Of a DNA stretch of 64,000 nt, positions 31,698 to 40,476 are shown one piece after another (position 1 is the stretch's first letter; each line of letters begins with the position of its first letter). The position numbers and the translations under genes are program-made. The stretch spans positions 37,589 through 101,588 of the forward strand of contig JAGZUF010000007.1 in NCBI GenBank assembly GCA_018380115.1. The letters are read 5' to 3'. Below the pieces are notes generated by a model that worked only from the letters and a program-made list of their open reading frames with translations, searched no databases and was not told where the DNA came from. The stretch comes from Oscillospiraceae bacterium (GTDB lineage Bacteria > Bacillota > Clostridia > Oscillospirales > Ruminococcaceae).

Positions 31698-33610
31698 TAG
31701 TACCCATGAAAAAGGTGTCGCTCATTGTTTTGAGCGGGCAGAAGGAGGACGCGCTGAAAAAGCTGCGCCGGCTGGGCCTTATGCATATTGAAATCGCCGA
31801 GGGCAGCGGCGAGCGCATCTCTCTGCTGCGCGAGCAGATTGCATCGCTGGAGCGGTGTGCCGCCAGCCTTGGCAAGCCGGAAAAGGGCGGCGCGCAGGCC
31901 GAAGCCCTGACGCCCGGCAGGGCGCTGGCCATTGCCGGGGAGGTTGCCGCCCTTTCGCAGGAGCGGCAGGAGTGCAGCAGCCGTCAGGCCGCCCTGCGGG
32001 CGGAGCTGGCGCGGCTGGCGCCCTGGGGCGAAGTGGACCCCGCCGCCTTGCGGGCCTGTGCCGGGCAGGGCGTGGTGCTTGTGCCGTACGAGATACCGGC
32101 AGCCGAGTATGCGGCGCTGGGCGAGTGCGTCAGGACGCTGTGCTTGGAAAGGACCAAGCGCAGCGTGAAATGCCTGGCTGTGCGCACAGGCGGTGAGGGC
32201 GAAGAGGAGGCCCTTGCGCGGCTGGAGCCCTGCCGGCTTGTGCTGCCTGAGGACTCTACCGCCGGGCTGCGCCGCCAGTGCGCAGAGCTGGACGGGCGCA
32301 TCGGCGCCATTGACAAAAAGCTTGCCGCACATTCCGGCGAGGGGCGCGCCATTCTGGCTGCAGCCCGCGCCCTTGAAAAAGAGCTGGAGTTTGAGACCTA
32401 TGCCACCGGCATGACGGACGAGGCGCTGGCCGAAGGCGGCGCGCAGGACGTCTCGGTGTCGTATTTCCAGGGCTATATCCCCGCAGAGGACCTTGGCAGG
32501 CTGCAGCAGGCGGCAAGCCGGAACGCATGGGGCCTTCTGGCGCAGGACCCCACCACGGAGGACGACGTGCCCACCAAGCTGAAGAACAACCGGTTTGTGA
32601 GCCTGATTTACCCGGTGACCGACTTTCTGGGCACCGTGCCGGGGTATTTTGAATTTGATATTTCCGGCTGGTTTTTACTGTTCCTGCTTGTGTTCTTCGG
32701 CATTATCTTCGGCGACGGCGGCTACGGGCTTTTGATATGCGCTATTGCAGCGGTGCCCACCGTCAGGGCGCTGGCCTCGAAAAAGGCTGTGCCGCCCGCC
32801 ATTGTGCTTGTGTGGCTGTTCGGCCTTTCCACCGTGGTTTGGGGCACCATAACCTGCAGCTGGTTTGGCATGCCCGCGGAACAGGTGCCGCAGTGGCTTG
32901 TGAATTTGTCGGTGCCGGTGTTCTCCAACGCCTATTCCGGCCGGCTGTGGTACCCGTTCGGCCCCGGCGGCGCGGGGCTTACCACCTCGCAGAACCTGCA
33001 GATATTCTGCTTTACGCTGGCGCTGGTTCAGCTTACCATTGCGCATGTCAAATGCGCCGTGCGGGACCGCCATTCTTTGAAGCTGCTGGGCGACATTGGC
33101 CTTGCTTTGGAGCTTTTCGGCATCTATTATGTGGTGCTCAGCCTGGTAGTCAGCTCTGCGGTGTTCCCCCTTGGGCTGGTGCTGGGCGGCTTCCCCGTGG
33201 GCACGGCGGCCATTGTGCTGGTGGCGGTTGGCTTTGTTTTGAACTTTGTGTTCTCGAACTACGAGGGAAGCATAGCCGGCTCTGTGAAAGCAAGCCTAAT
33301 CAACATCGTTTCCGTGCTGCTGGGCGTTGTCAACGTCTTTTCAGACATTGTCTCCTACATCCGCCTTTGGGCGGTGGGCCTGGCGGGCGCGGCCATCTCG
33401 GCAACGGTGAACGAGCTGGCGGGCCCGCTGCTGGGCAATTTCATGTTTGTGGCCCTGGCCATTGTTCTGCTGGTGTTTGGGCATGGGCTGAACCTTATTC
33501 TGAATGTCCTCTCGGTGATTGTCCACGGGGTGCGGCTGAATACGCTGGAGTTTTCCTCCCATTTGGATATGTCATGGAGCGGGCACAAATTTCAACCCTT
33601 CAGTGAATAA
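31694..33610 (+). CDS. ntpI: V-type ATPase subunit I (a-subunit homologue)
   Basis: 638 residues. Residues 1-300 are the cytoplasmic stator arm with coiled coils. The remainder holds about seven to eight membrane segments from FFLLFLLVFFGIIFGDGGYG-like sequence onwards, starting near residue 320. The essential arginine of the ion half-channel is expected in the VSYIRLWAVGLAG helix. The GTG start overlaps the subunit D stop (GTGA). Confidence 0.93.
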   Translation: MIVPMKKVSLIVLSGQKEDALKKLRRLGLMHIEIAEGSGERISLLREQIASLERCAASLGKPEKGGAQAEALTPGRALAIAGEVAALSQERQECSSRQAALRAELARLAPWGEVDPAALRACAGQGVVLVPYEIPAAEYAALGECVRTLCLERTKRSVKCLAVRTGGEGEEEALARLEPCRLVLPEDSTAGLRRQCAELDGRIGAIDKKLAAHSGEGRAILAAARALEKELEFETYATGMTDEALAEGGAQDVSVSYFQGYIPAEDLGRLQQAASRNAWGLLAQDPTTEDDVPTKLKNNRFVSLIYPVTDFLGTVPGYFEFDISGWFLLFLLVFFGIIFGDGGYGLLICAIAAVPTVRALASKKAVPPAIVLVWLFGLSTVVWGTITCSWFGMPAEQVPQWLVNLSVPVFSNAYSGRLWYPFGPGGAGLTTSQNLQIFCFTLALVQLTIAHVKCAVRDRHSLKLLGDIGLALELFGIYYVVLSLVVSSAVFPLGLVLGGFPVGTAAIVLVAVGFVLNFVFSNYEGSIAGSVKASLINIVSVLLGVVNVFSDIVSYIRLWAVGLAGAAISATVNELAGPLLGNFMFVALAIVLLVFGHGLNLILNVLSVIVHGVRLNTLEFSSHLDMSWSGHKFQPFSE

Positions 33611-33631
33611 TTGACGAAAAGGAGCATCACT

Positions 33632-34057
33632 ATGGATATGGGATCTTTGGGAACTGCGCTGGTTTTGGGCATTTCGGCCCTTGGCTCTGCCATCGGCATC
33701 AGCATTGCGGGCCAGGCCTCAATCGGCGCATGGAAAAAGTGCTACATGAGCAATAAGGCGGCCCCGTTCATTCTTACGGTGTTCGCCGGTGCGCCGCTGA
33801 CGCAGACCATCTACGGATTTCTGCTGATGCAGCAGATGAAGGCCTCCAGCGCAGACCCCGCCTTCCTGCTTGGCTTGGGCATCGCCTCCGGCGTGGCCAT
33901 TGCGCTTTCGGCCGTGGGGCAGGGCAAGGCCGGTGCCGCCGGCGCCGACGCCTTGGGCGAAACGGGCAAGGGCTTTTCGCAGTATATCACGGTGGTTGGC
34001 CTGTGCGAGACGGTGGCGCTGTTCGTGCTGGTGTTCAGCATGGTGGCGCTGGGCTGA
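33632..34057 (+). CDS. ntpK: V-type ATPase rotor subunit K (16-kDa proteolipid)
   Basis: 141 residues, four transmembrane helices, a doubled hairpin as in V-type proteolipids. Only the second hairpin carries the ion-binding carboxylate, E126 (LCETVAL). T57-Q58 (PLTQTIYGF) and Q97 (GQGKAGAAG) match the Na+ ligands T64, Q65 and Q110 of Enterococcus hirae NtpK, so the enzyme is probably Na+-coupled. I start at the ATG at 33632 behind AAAAGGAG; a TTG at 33611 is in frame but precedes the binding site. Confidence 0.93.
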   Translation: MDMGSLGTALVLGISALGSAIGISIAGQASIGAWKKCYMSNKAAPFILTVFAGAPLTQTIYGFLLMQQMKASSADPAFLLGLGIASGVAIALSAVGQGKAGAAGADALGETGKGFSQYITVVGLCETVALFVLVFSMVALG

Positions 34058-34153
34058 CGGGCGCAGGGCAGGCAGAACCGGCAAAGCCTGCACGGCGGGC
34101 CGGGGCCGTGCCCGGGCGGGCTTTGCCCTGCAATTCCGGCACAGCATGAAAAC

Positions 34154-34194
34154 AAGCCCCCATGGCGGCCTTTGGGCCTGCCATGGGGGCTTTT
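34154..34194 (+). terminator. Terminator of the V-ATPase operon
   Basis: AAGCCCCCATGGC and GCCATGGGGGCTT with a trailing TTTT; near-identical to the hairpin at 8092-8133. Confidence 0.75.
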
Positions 34195-34281
34195 CTGCTT
34201 CTGCCTTTTGCACGGAAGCTGCGGGCAAGGCCGCTTTGCGCAGGGGCTGCTTTGTGTTCCGCGGCAGGGGTGCTTTGCCTT

Positions 34282-34497
34282 GCGAAACCGCGCCTGCCTT
34301 GGGCGGGCGCTTGACCGCCTGCCGCCAGCGGGCATTTTGCTTTGCAAAACCGCGCCTGCCTTGGGCGGGCGCTTGACCGCCTGCCGCCAGCGGGCGTTTT
34401 ACTCTGCAAAACCGCGCCTGCCTTGGGCGGGCGTTTGTTTGCCCGCCTTCAGCGGGCGTTTTGCCTTGTGAAACTGCACCTGCCCTGAACCGCAGAC
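34282..34497 (+). repeat. 62-bp tandem repeat, about 3.5 copies
   Basis: Copies begin at 34282, 34344, 34406 and 34468, exactly 62 bp apart. The last is partial and diverged. Each begins G(C/T)(A/G)AAACCGCGCCTGCC, carries a CGCCTGCC/GGCGGGCG hairpin and a second CCGCC...GCGGG hairpin, and ends in a TTTT run. It is not coding. The region between it and the M20 gene (34498-34626) shows nothing else. Confidence 0.8.
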
Positions 34498-34626
34498 CTC
34501 TGCTGCCAGATGAAATTGGCGCCACCGCGGCATGCAGAGCCTCGCATGCCGGGCATGCAGCCTCACCGGCCCTGGATGAACGGCTGCTTTTGCATTTCAC
34601 GCTTCCGGCATGGGCAGGCCGCCCGT

Positions 34627-35808
34627 TTACAGAATGGCCTGTGCCGAGAGCACGCTTTGCGCCAGCAGGGCCGCGCCGTAGATGGGGGTGCGCTCATCCG
34701 GGTGAAAGTGGGCGTTGTGCCAGGAGTACAGCGGCCTGCCCGGCGCGCCGGAGCCGAGAAAGTAGAAGAAGGCGGGCACATGCCGGGCATAGACGGAGAA
34801 ATCCTCCGAGGCGAGGTTCACGGGCGGCTGTGTCACGGCCTCTTCGCCAAGCGAGGCCCCGGCGGCAGCCAGCGCGATGCGGTATAATTCGGGCGGGTTG
34901 TTCACGCCGGGCACAATGGGGTGCACGTCCATTTCCAGCCGGCACTCGTAGGCGTCCGCCGTGCCGCGGGCAATTTGTTCAAAGCGCCGCAGCACGCGCG
35001 CGCGCACATCCTCGTCCAGCGTGCGGATATTGCCCGAAAGCAGCACGTCGTCCACCACCAGGTTGCGCGGCGTGCCCGCGTGCACCTGGCAGATGGAGAC
35101 CACAGCAGCCTCCAGCGGACCCACGTTGCGGCTGGTGATGGTCTGCACAGACTGGATGAACGCCGCGGCGGCCACAATGGGGTCGATGTTCTTCTGCGGC
35201 ATGCTGCTGTGCCCGCTGCGGCCCACAAAGCGCAGCTCGAACACGTCCTTATAGCTCATCAGCTGGCCCTGCTTCACCCCCACGGTGCCCAGCGGCAGCT
35301 CGGGGTAATTGTGCAGGCCGAACATGGCCGCGGGGCGGATGGCATGGAACAGGCCGCACTGCTCCACCAGGTATTTTGCGCCGGAAAGCGCCTCCTCCGC
35401 GGGCTGGAAGACGAAATATACATCGCCGTGCAGGGCGCTTTTTTCTTCGCACAGGGCCATGGCCGCGCCCAGAAGGGCGGTGGTGTGGATGTCGTGCCCA
35501 CAGGCGTGCATTTTGCCCTCGTATACAGAGGCGTCCGGCCGCTGCACGGCCTCGTGTTGGGGAATGGCGTCAATGTCGGCCCGCAGGGCCACAGCCGGGC
35601 CGGGCCCGCCCGCCAGGCGCGCCACCGCGCCCGTTTTGGCGCCTACGGCCAAAACCTCGACGCCGGGCAGGGCCCGCAGGGTTTCCAGAATTTTCTGTGT
35701 GGTACGCATCTCTTCAAAGCTGAGCTCAGGGTGGCTGTGCAGGTCCGCCGCAATGGCGCGCAGCCGCGCGCCGAAGTGTTGTTCGCAAAACGCCGGTGTA
35801 ATAGACAA
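34627..35808 (-). CDS. M20D-family amidohydrolase
   Basis: Zinc peptidase/amidohydrolase of 393 residues, of the hippurate / N-acyl-amino-acid hydrolase type. Metal ligands are C103 and H105 (HACGHD), E138/E139 (QPAEEA), H166 (LHNYPE) and a late His in SWHNAHFHPDE. The start is a TTG at 35808 behind AGGAGGG. It is divergent from the LacI-type regulator, and degenerate operator copies lie between them. It may therefore be a regulon member, for example hydrolysing an N-acyl or N-carbamoyl intermediate; that role is inference. Confidence 0.88.
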   Translation of the reverse strand: MSITPAFCEQHFGARLRAIAADLHSHPELSFEEMRTTQKILETLRALPGVEVLAVGAKTGAVARLAGGPGPAVALRADIDAIPQHEAVQRPDASVYEGKMHACGHDIHTTALLGAAMALCEEKSALHGDVYFVFQPAEEALSGAKYLVEQCGLFHAIRPAAMFGLHNYPELPLGTVGVKQGQLMSYKDVFELRFVGRSGHSSMPQKNIDPIVAAAAFIQSVQTITSRNVGPLEAAVVSICQVHAGTPRNLVVDDVLLSGNIRTLDEDVRARVLRRFEQIARGTADAYECRLEMDVHPIVPGVNNPPELYRIALAAAGASLGEEAVTQPPVNLASEDFSVYARHVPAFFYFLGSGAPGRPLYSWHNAHFHPDERTPIYGAALLAQSVLSAQAIL

Positions 35809-35860
35809 GAAAGCTCCCTCCTTTTTTCGGGCATGCACCGCTGCGGGTGCGGCAGCCCTG

Positions 35861-35874
35861 TTCAAACGGTTACC
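35861..35874. promoter_or_regulatory. Degenerate LacI-type operator near the M20D gene
   Basis: TTCAAACGGTTACC matches 10 of 14 positions of TGTAAACGTTTACA. It lies about 55 bp upstream of the M20D start. Confidence 0.4.
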
Positions 35875-36020
35875 ATTGTACGAGCATTGCGCCCCTTTTG
35901 CAAGGCGCTGCAGGCGGAAAAACGGCAAATCCCGGCAGAATTTTTAGACAAAAAACGCCCTGCATATTTATGAAAACTAACAATTGTGTTTTGCGGCGCG
36001 ACCTGTTATGCTTGTGTATG

Positions 36021-36034
36021 GAAAAACGTTTACA
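36021..36034. promoter_or_regulatory. LacI-type operator upstream of the regulator gene
   Basis: GAAAAACGTTTACA matches 11 of 14 positions of TGTAAACGTTTACA, about 100 bp before the lacI-type start. It suggests autoregulation and control of the divergent M20D gene. Confidence 0.5.
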
Positions 36035-36130
36035 ACGAGGGGGCGCATGCCTGAGAGGCGGTGTGCGCGGGCCGCGCAGGGGCGCGCGCCCGGCAAATAA
36101 AAGCTAGGGCTTTGTGAGGAGGGCAACCTT

Positions 36131-37189
36131 TTGGCAGGGCAGAAGGCGTATTACGCCACCATCAAGGACGTGGCGAAGCTGGCGGGCACTTCTACCGCAA
36201 CGGTGTCGTATGTGCTGAACGGCAGCACAGACCGCGTAATGAGCCCGCAGCTGCGCCAGCGCGTGCTGGACGCCGCGCGGGAGCTGCACTACACGAAAAG
36301 CGCCGTGGCCAGCAGCCTGCGCGCAAAGCAGCGGGGGCTTGTGTCCATTTTGATTCCGCAGTTCAGCAACATCTACTTCACCCGCGTGTGCGAAAGCGTG
36401 GAGGACGTGGTGTTTGCGAATGATTTTATGCCCATGATCTGCGACACCCGCGAGGACCCGGAGCGCGAGCGCAGGCTTTTGGAAAACGCCATTGCACAGC
36501 GCGTGGACGGCGTCATTCTGGGCCCCACGAACGCAGGGTGGGAGAACACGGCGCTTTTGCGCAAAATGAATATTCCCTATGTGGTGATTGGCCGCGAGAT
36601 AGCCCCGCGCCGGGATGGAGAGCGGAACGACTCGTACTTTGCGGGCGACGACAGCTACCAGGCCGGTTTTCTGGCCGGGCAGTGCCTAGCGCAGAACGGC
36701 CACAGGCGCATTGGCGTGGTGGAGTGGAACGGCCGTGTGTCCAGCGCGGTAGAGCGCGACCTTGGCTTTTATGACGCGGTGCGCGAGCAGGTGAAGCTGG
36801 GCGGCGGCATGGAGGTGGAATCTTCCAGCGATTTGAGCATGGAAGAAGGCTACCGCATGACGAAGGAGCTTTTGCGGCGCGCAAAGCCCACGGCCCTGTT
36901 TTTCGGCTATCACCGGCATGCGCAGGGCGGCGTGCGCTATCTGGCAGACGCGGGCTATTCCATCCCGGACGATATTTCCGTTATCATGGTGGGCACGCCC
37001 GTGTGGGCAAATTTATCCAGCCCGCAGTATCACAGAGTATACCAGCATGAGGAATGGGTGGGCACCACGGCAGGGCGTATTCTGGTGGCGCAGATACGGG
37101 GCGAGGCAAGCCCGCTTCTGCGCGAAAAGCGCCATGTGTGCCCGTGCACTCTGCTGGAGGGCACCAGCGTGAAGGATTTGACGAAATGA
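36131..37189 (+). CDS. LacI/GalR-family transcriptional regulator
   Basis: 352 residues. The N-terminal helix-turn-helix (TIKDVAKLAGTSTATVSYVL, residues 10-29) with hinge ELHYTKSAVASSLRAKQRG is classic. A periplasmic-binding-protein-like effector domain follows (FSNIYFTRVCESVEDV, GDDSYQAGFLAGQCL). The start is a TTG at 36131 behind GAGGAGGGC. It sits between the M20D gene and the catabolic operon and is flanked by TGTAAACGTTTACA-type sites, so it is the likely local repressor. The effector is unknown; by context it would be a base or pathway intermediate. Confidence 0.92.
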   Translation: MAGQKAYYATIKDVAKLAGTSTATVSYVLNGSTDRVMSPQLRQRVLDAARELHYTKSAVASSLRAKQRGLVSILIPQFSNIYFTRVCESVEDVVFANDFMPMICDTREDPERERRLLENAIAQRVDGVILGPTNAGWENTALLRKMNIPYVVIGREIAPRRDGERNDSYFAGDDSYQAGFLAGQCLAQNGHRRIGVVEWNGRVSSAVERDLGFYDAVREQVKLGGGMEVESSSDLSMEEGYRMTKELLRRAKPTALFFGYHRHAQGGVRYLADAGYSIPDDISVIMVGTPVWANLSSPQYHRVYQHEEWVGTTAGRILVAQIRGEASPLLREKRHVCPCTLLEGTSVKDLTK

Positions 37190-37252
37190 GCATACGGACC
37201 AAAGGCATCGGCCTTATCGCCGGGGCGGTAAGGCCGATGAAAAAGGCGAAAA

Positions 37253-37268
37253 TTGTAAACGTTTACAA
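37253..37268. promoter_or_regulatory. LacI-type operator 1 (perfect 16-bp palindrome)
   Basis: TTGTAAACGTTTACAA, perfectly symmetric, 60 bp after the regulator stop. Confidence 0.8.
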
Positions 37269-37338
37269 AATTTTTGCAATTTTTTGAAAGTGCTGCAGGC
37301 TGCAGGTGAAAATGCCCCCGGCAAAGCGTTCTATTGAG

Positions 37339-37380
37339 GAAAAGGGGCCCCTTTTCGCCTTCCCCGGTACACCGGGGAAG
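37339..37380. promoter_or_regulatory. Two adjacent perfect palindromes of unknown binding protein
   Basis: GAAAAGGGGCCCCTTTTC (37339-37356) and CTTCCCCGGTacACCGGGGAAG-type symmetry (37359-37380) lie back to back between two LacI-type operators. They have no U-run, so they are better read as DNA operators than as terminators. Confidence 0.45.
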
Positions 37381-37467
37381 AAAACAGGATGGTTCTATTT
37401 GGGCAAAACATCAATAAAATTGAGTTGATGGAAGCAGGTTGAAAAAAAGAGAGAAAAAGGGTGAAAA

Positions 37468-37481
37468 TGTAAACGTTTACA
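37468..37481. promoter_or_regulatory. LacI-type operator 2
   Basis: TGTAAACGTTTACA, perfect, 215 bp downstream of operator 1. The spacing would allow looping by a tetramer. Confidence 0.8.
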
Positions 37482-37647
37482 AGAGGGCTGGCGAAAGACG
37501 GAATACAGCAGAGAGGCGTCCCGGCGGGCGCCGGGCGCGCGGACGGGCGCTTTGAAAAGCCGGACAGGCGGGCAAGGCCCCGCGCGGCAAAGCAGAGCAT
37601 GCCCATTGGCGGGCGGCCGCAGACAGAAGGGGAAACGGCAGCGTTTG

Positions 37648-37661
37648 TGTAAGCGGTTACT
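37648..37661. promoter_or_regulatory. LacI-type operator 3 (degenerate)
   Basis: TGTAAGCGGTTACT, 11 of 14 matches, 200 bp before the permease start. The rest of the 670-bp gap between the regulator and the permease holds no gene that I can support. Confidence 0.6.
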
Positions 37662-37863
37662 TTTGAATTAAGAAAGGAAAGGATGGGTGAGAAAATGCGC
37701 ATGGGCTGCGGCCCGGTGCGGGGGCCGGCTGGCAAACGGCGCCCGGCAAGCCGGCAGGCGCGGCGGCCCTGCAAACTGGTCCGGTGCGGCGCAGGCATGC
37801 GCCGCACACAACGGTTTTGATTCGTCAAAGCGTAACAACGCAGAAAGAAGGAGGGTATCTTAC

Positions 37864-39531
37864 ATGCAAGACTTCGATTTGAACCTGGGCGGCAATGCAA
37901 ATGTGGCAAAAGACCTGCTGCCCACCAAGAAAAGCGAGCGCAACTGGGGCATATACAGTTATTTTGCAACGTGGATCGGCATGGACATCGGCATCCCCAC
38001 CTATTATCTGGCCTCCAGCCTCATTGTGGGCGGCATGGATTTGAAATGGGCCATGTTCACCATTTTGCTGGCAAACGTCATCATCGCGTTCCCCATTCTG
38101 GCCAACGGTCACGCGGGCGCGAAGTACGGCATTCCTTCCACAATTTACTGGCGCAGCGCCTTCGGCTTCAACGGCGCCAGCGTGGCAGCCATTCTGCGCG
38201 GCGTGGTGGCCGCGGGCTGGTGCGGTATCCAGTTCTGGATTGGCGGCAGCGCGCTGAACACCGTGCTGGGCCTGCTGTTCCCGGCCTGGGCCGCGTGGCC
38301 TCTTGGCAAATGGGTGTGCTTCGGCGTGTTCCTTGTGCTGAACATCTTCATCCTCATCAAGGGCATGGGCATGATACAGAAAATGGAGCACTGGTGTGCG
38401 CCGCTGCTGATTATCTGGCTTGTGGTGCTGCTGGTGTGGGCGCGTACCTCTGCAGGCGAATGGGGCCCGCTGATCCGTCAGCAGAACACCTTTGCCTCCA
38501 CCACGGAATTCCTGACGTTCTTCATTATCGGCCTGAACTCCAACATCAGCTACTGGGGCTCGATGCCGCTTACCGTCACCGACCTGACAAAGGTGGCCAA
38601 AGACCAGAAATCCCAGATGGTGGGCCAGTTCATCGGCGTGCCCACTGGCATCGTGGGCCTGGCGCTTGTGGGCTCGCTTGTCACAAGCTGCACTGTGGTG
38701 ATGTTCGGCGAGGCCATTTGGGACCCCGTGCAGCTCACCGGCATGATAGAAAATGTGCCCCTTGTCATCGGCATGATGGCGTTCCTTATCATTGCAACGC
38801 TCACCACCAACATTGCGGCCAACGCGCTGACGCCGGCCACGGCCATCGTGCACCTGACGGGCGGCAAAATAAACTTCAAGTGGGCCGCCGTTATCCTCGG
38901 CATTGTGGGCGTGCTGATTCGCCCGTGGGTGCTTGTGAGCGACATGGGCGTTTACATGAACTTCTTCCTCAACGGCGGCGGCGCCCTGCTTGGGCCCATC
39001 ATTGGCATCACCATCTGCCACTACTTCTTTATCTGCCGCACCGAGCTGAACCTGCGCAGCCTGTATGTGCCGGAGGATGAATCGAAGTACACGAACCTGA
39101 AAAAATTCAACATGCCCACCTATGTGCTGTGCTTTGCCGCAGCCGTGGCGCTGGTGGTTTTGTCCTTCGTACTGCCCGCGTCCTGGACGCAGGCCATCTG
39201 CACGCTGGGCTGCACGCACCAGTTCTCGATGATTGCCATGGGCGTCATCATTGCCCTGCTGGGCCTGCTGGTGTTCCTGAACCGCAAGGGCGGTGTGAAC
39301 CCCATCAGCATCCTCACCATCGCCGTCAGCTTCATCGTCATCTTCCTTGGGCTGTGGGTGCCCGCACTGCACTGGCTGTATGATGCCTCTATCATTGTGG
39401 GCACGCTGGTGGCCATGCTGGTGTACTACCTGATGATGAAGGCGGGCGACAGCAGCTATATGGCGGCCAAAAAGGCCGAGCATGCTGCCCTGAAGGCCGA
39501 GGCCGCCAAGGCCGCCCCGAAGGAGGCCTGA
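37864..39531 (+). CDS. NCS1-family nucleobase/cation symporter
   Basis: 555 residues with about 12 transmembrane helices, of the cytosine/uracil/hydantoin/allantoin permease family. Landmarks are SYFATWIGMDIGIPTYYLASSL in helix 1 and RGVVAAGWCGIQFWIGGSAL. The C-terminus is an Ala/Lys-rich tail. The ATG at 37864 follows AAGGAGGG; the upstream open frame is a leader shadow. It opens the catabolic operon and is followed 2 nt later by the nitrilase gene. It likely imports the base-like substrate; specificity is not visible. Confidence 0.9.
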   Translation: MQDFDLNLGGNANVAKDLLPTKKSERNWGIYSYFATWIGMDIGIPTYYLASSLIVGGMDLKWAMFTILLANVIIAFPILANGHAGAKYGIPSTIYWRSAFGFNGASVAAILRGVVAAGWCGIQFWIGGSALNTVLGLLFPAWAAWPLGKWVCFGVFLVLNIFILIKGMGMIQKMEHWCAPLLIIWLVVLLVWARTSAGEWGPLIRQQNTFASTTEFLTFFIIGLNSNISYWGSMPLTVTDLTKVAKDQKSQMVGQFIGVPTGIVGLALVGSLVTSCTVVMFGEAIWDPVQLTGMIENVPLVIGMMAFLIIATLTTNIAANALTPATAIVHLTGGKINFKWAAVILGIVGVLIRPWVLVSDMGVYMNFFLNGGGALLGPIIGITICHYFFICRTELNLRSLYVPEDESKYTNLKKFNMPTYVLCFAAAVALVVLSFVLPASWTQAICTLGCTHQFSMIAMGVIIALLGLLVFLNRKGGVNPISILTIAVSFIVIFLGLWVPALHWLYDASIIVGTLVAMLVYYLMMKAGDSSYMAAKKAEHAALKAEAAKAAPKEA

Positions 39532-39533
39532 GC

Positions 39534-40364
39534 ATGAGACAGGTGACCGTTGGGCTTATCCAGCTTGAGACGAAGCTGGGCGACAAGGAATACAACCTGG
39601 CCTTGGCGCAGAAAAAAGTGCGCGAGGCGGCGGAAAAGGGCGCCCGCATCATCTGCCTGCCCGAATTGTTCGTCACGGGCTATAACCTGGGCGCGTTCGG
39701 CGAAAGGCTGTACGATATGGCCGAGGGGCTTTCGGGCCCCGCCGTCACGGCGCTGCGCGCGCTTGCAAAAGAGCTGGGCGTTTACATTATTGCGCCTCTG
39801 GCGCTTCAGGTATACACCACGCGCCCGCTGAACAATGCCGCGGTGTTGATAAACGACGAGGGCGAAGTGCAGGGCGTGTATTCGAAAAACCATTTGTTCG
39901 GCAGCGAGTGCGATTATTTTACCCGCACGGGCGAATACCCCGTATTCGAGACGAAGTACGGCAGGATAGGCATGATGATATGCGCTGACAACAACCACCC
40001 CGAGCCCGCGCGCATTCTGGCGCTGAAGGGGGCCGAAGTGGTGTTCATGCCCGCAGCGTGGCGCGTGCAGGAGGCCGACATCTGGCCGCTGCTTATCCGC
40101 TGCCACGCGCTGGAGAACAACGTGTTCCTGGCCGCGGCCAACATGTACTGCAGAATGGACGATTTGTTCCTGTTTGGGCACAGCATGGTGGCCGGGCCCA
40201 GGGGCGAGGTGCTGGCAGAGCTGACGCAGGAGGCCGGCGGCGTCATTGTGCAGACGCTCGATTTGGACGAGGTGGCCGCGCGCCGGGCCTCGATGCCCAG
40301 CCTGAAAGACCGCCACCCCGAAGATTACGGCGTGTTCTGCGCGCCGGTGAAGGCGGAATACTGA
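39534..40364 (+). CDS. Carbon-nitrogen hydrolase (nitrilase superfamily)
   Basis: 276 residues with the complete catalytic triad E44 (LPELFVTGY), K118 (YSKNHLFG) and C150 (MMICADNNHPEPAR). Relatives include beta-ureidopropionase, N-carbamoyl-amino-acid hydrolase and omega-amidase. In this operon it could hydrolyse the carbamoyl group of a ring-opened pyrimidine, or an amide side chain. The carbamoyltransferase and carbamate kinase downstream make the second role worth considering. Start ATG 2 nt after the permease stop. Confidence 0.9.
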   Translation: MRQVTVGLIQLETKLGDKEYNLALAQKKVREAAEKGARIICLPELFVTGYNLGAFGERLYDMAEGLSGPAVTALRALAKELGVYIIAPLALQVYTTRPLNNAAVLINDEGEVQGVYSKNHLFGSECDYFTRTGEYPVFETKYGRIGMMICADNNHPEPARILALKGAEVVFMPAAWRVQEADIWPLLIRCHALENNVFLAAANMYCRMDDLFLFGHSMVAGPRGEVLAELTQEAGGVIVQTLDLDEVAARRASMPSLKDRHPEDYGVFCAPVKAEY

Positions 40365-40451
40365 AAAGGCGGCGTGCCGCCGGGGCCGCATGGCCCCGGC
40401 GCGCACCGCGGAAAAAGCCATCAAACGGGGCCGAAAGGTTCCCCCGCGAGA

Positions 40452-40465
40452 TAAAAACGTTTAGG
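40452..40465. promoter_or_regulatory. Possible internal LacI-type half site
   Basis: TAAAAACGTTTAGG matches 10 of 14 positions of the operator and overlaps the ribosome binding site of the carbamate kinase gene. It may be chance. Confidence 0.25.
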
Positions 40466-40476
40466 AGGAGAGCAGA

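Noticed and set aside
37206..37239. Terminator after the LacI-type gene
   Set aside because: CATCGGCCTTA and TAAGGCCGATG form a good hairpin, but A residues follow instead of T. It may be a processing site, so it is not listed as a terminator.
37687..37863. N-terminal extension of the NCS1 permease
   Set aside because: The frame is open upstream, but the stretch is Arg/Gly/Ala-rich without membrane or signal features, and the ATG at 37864 has AAGGAGGG in front.
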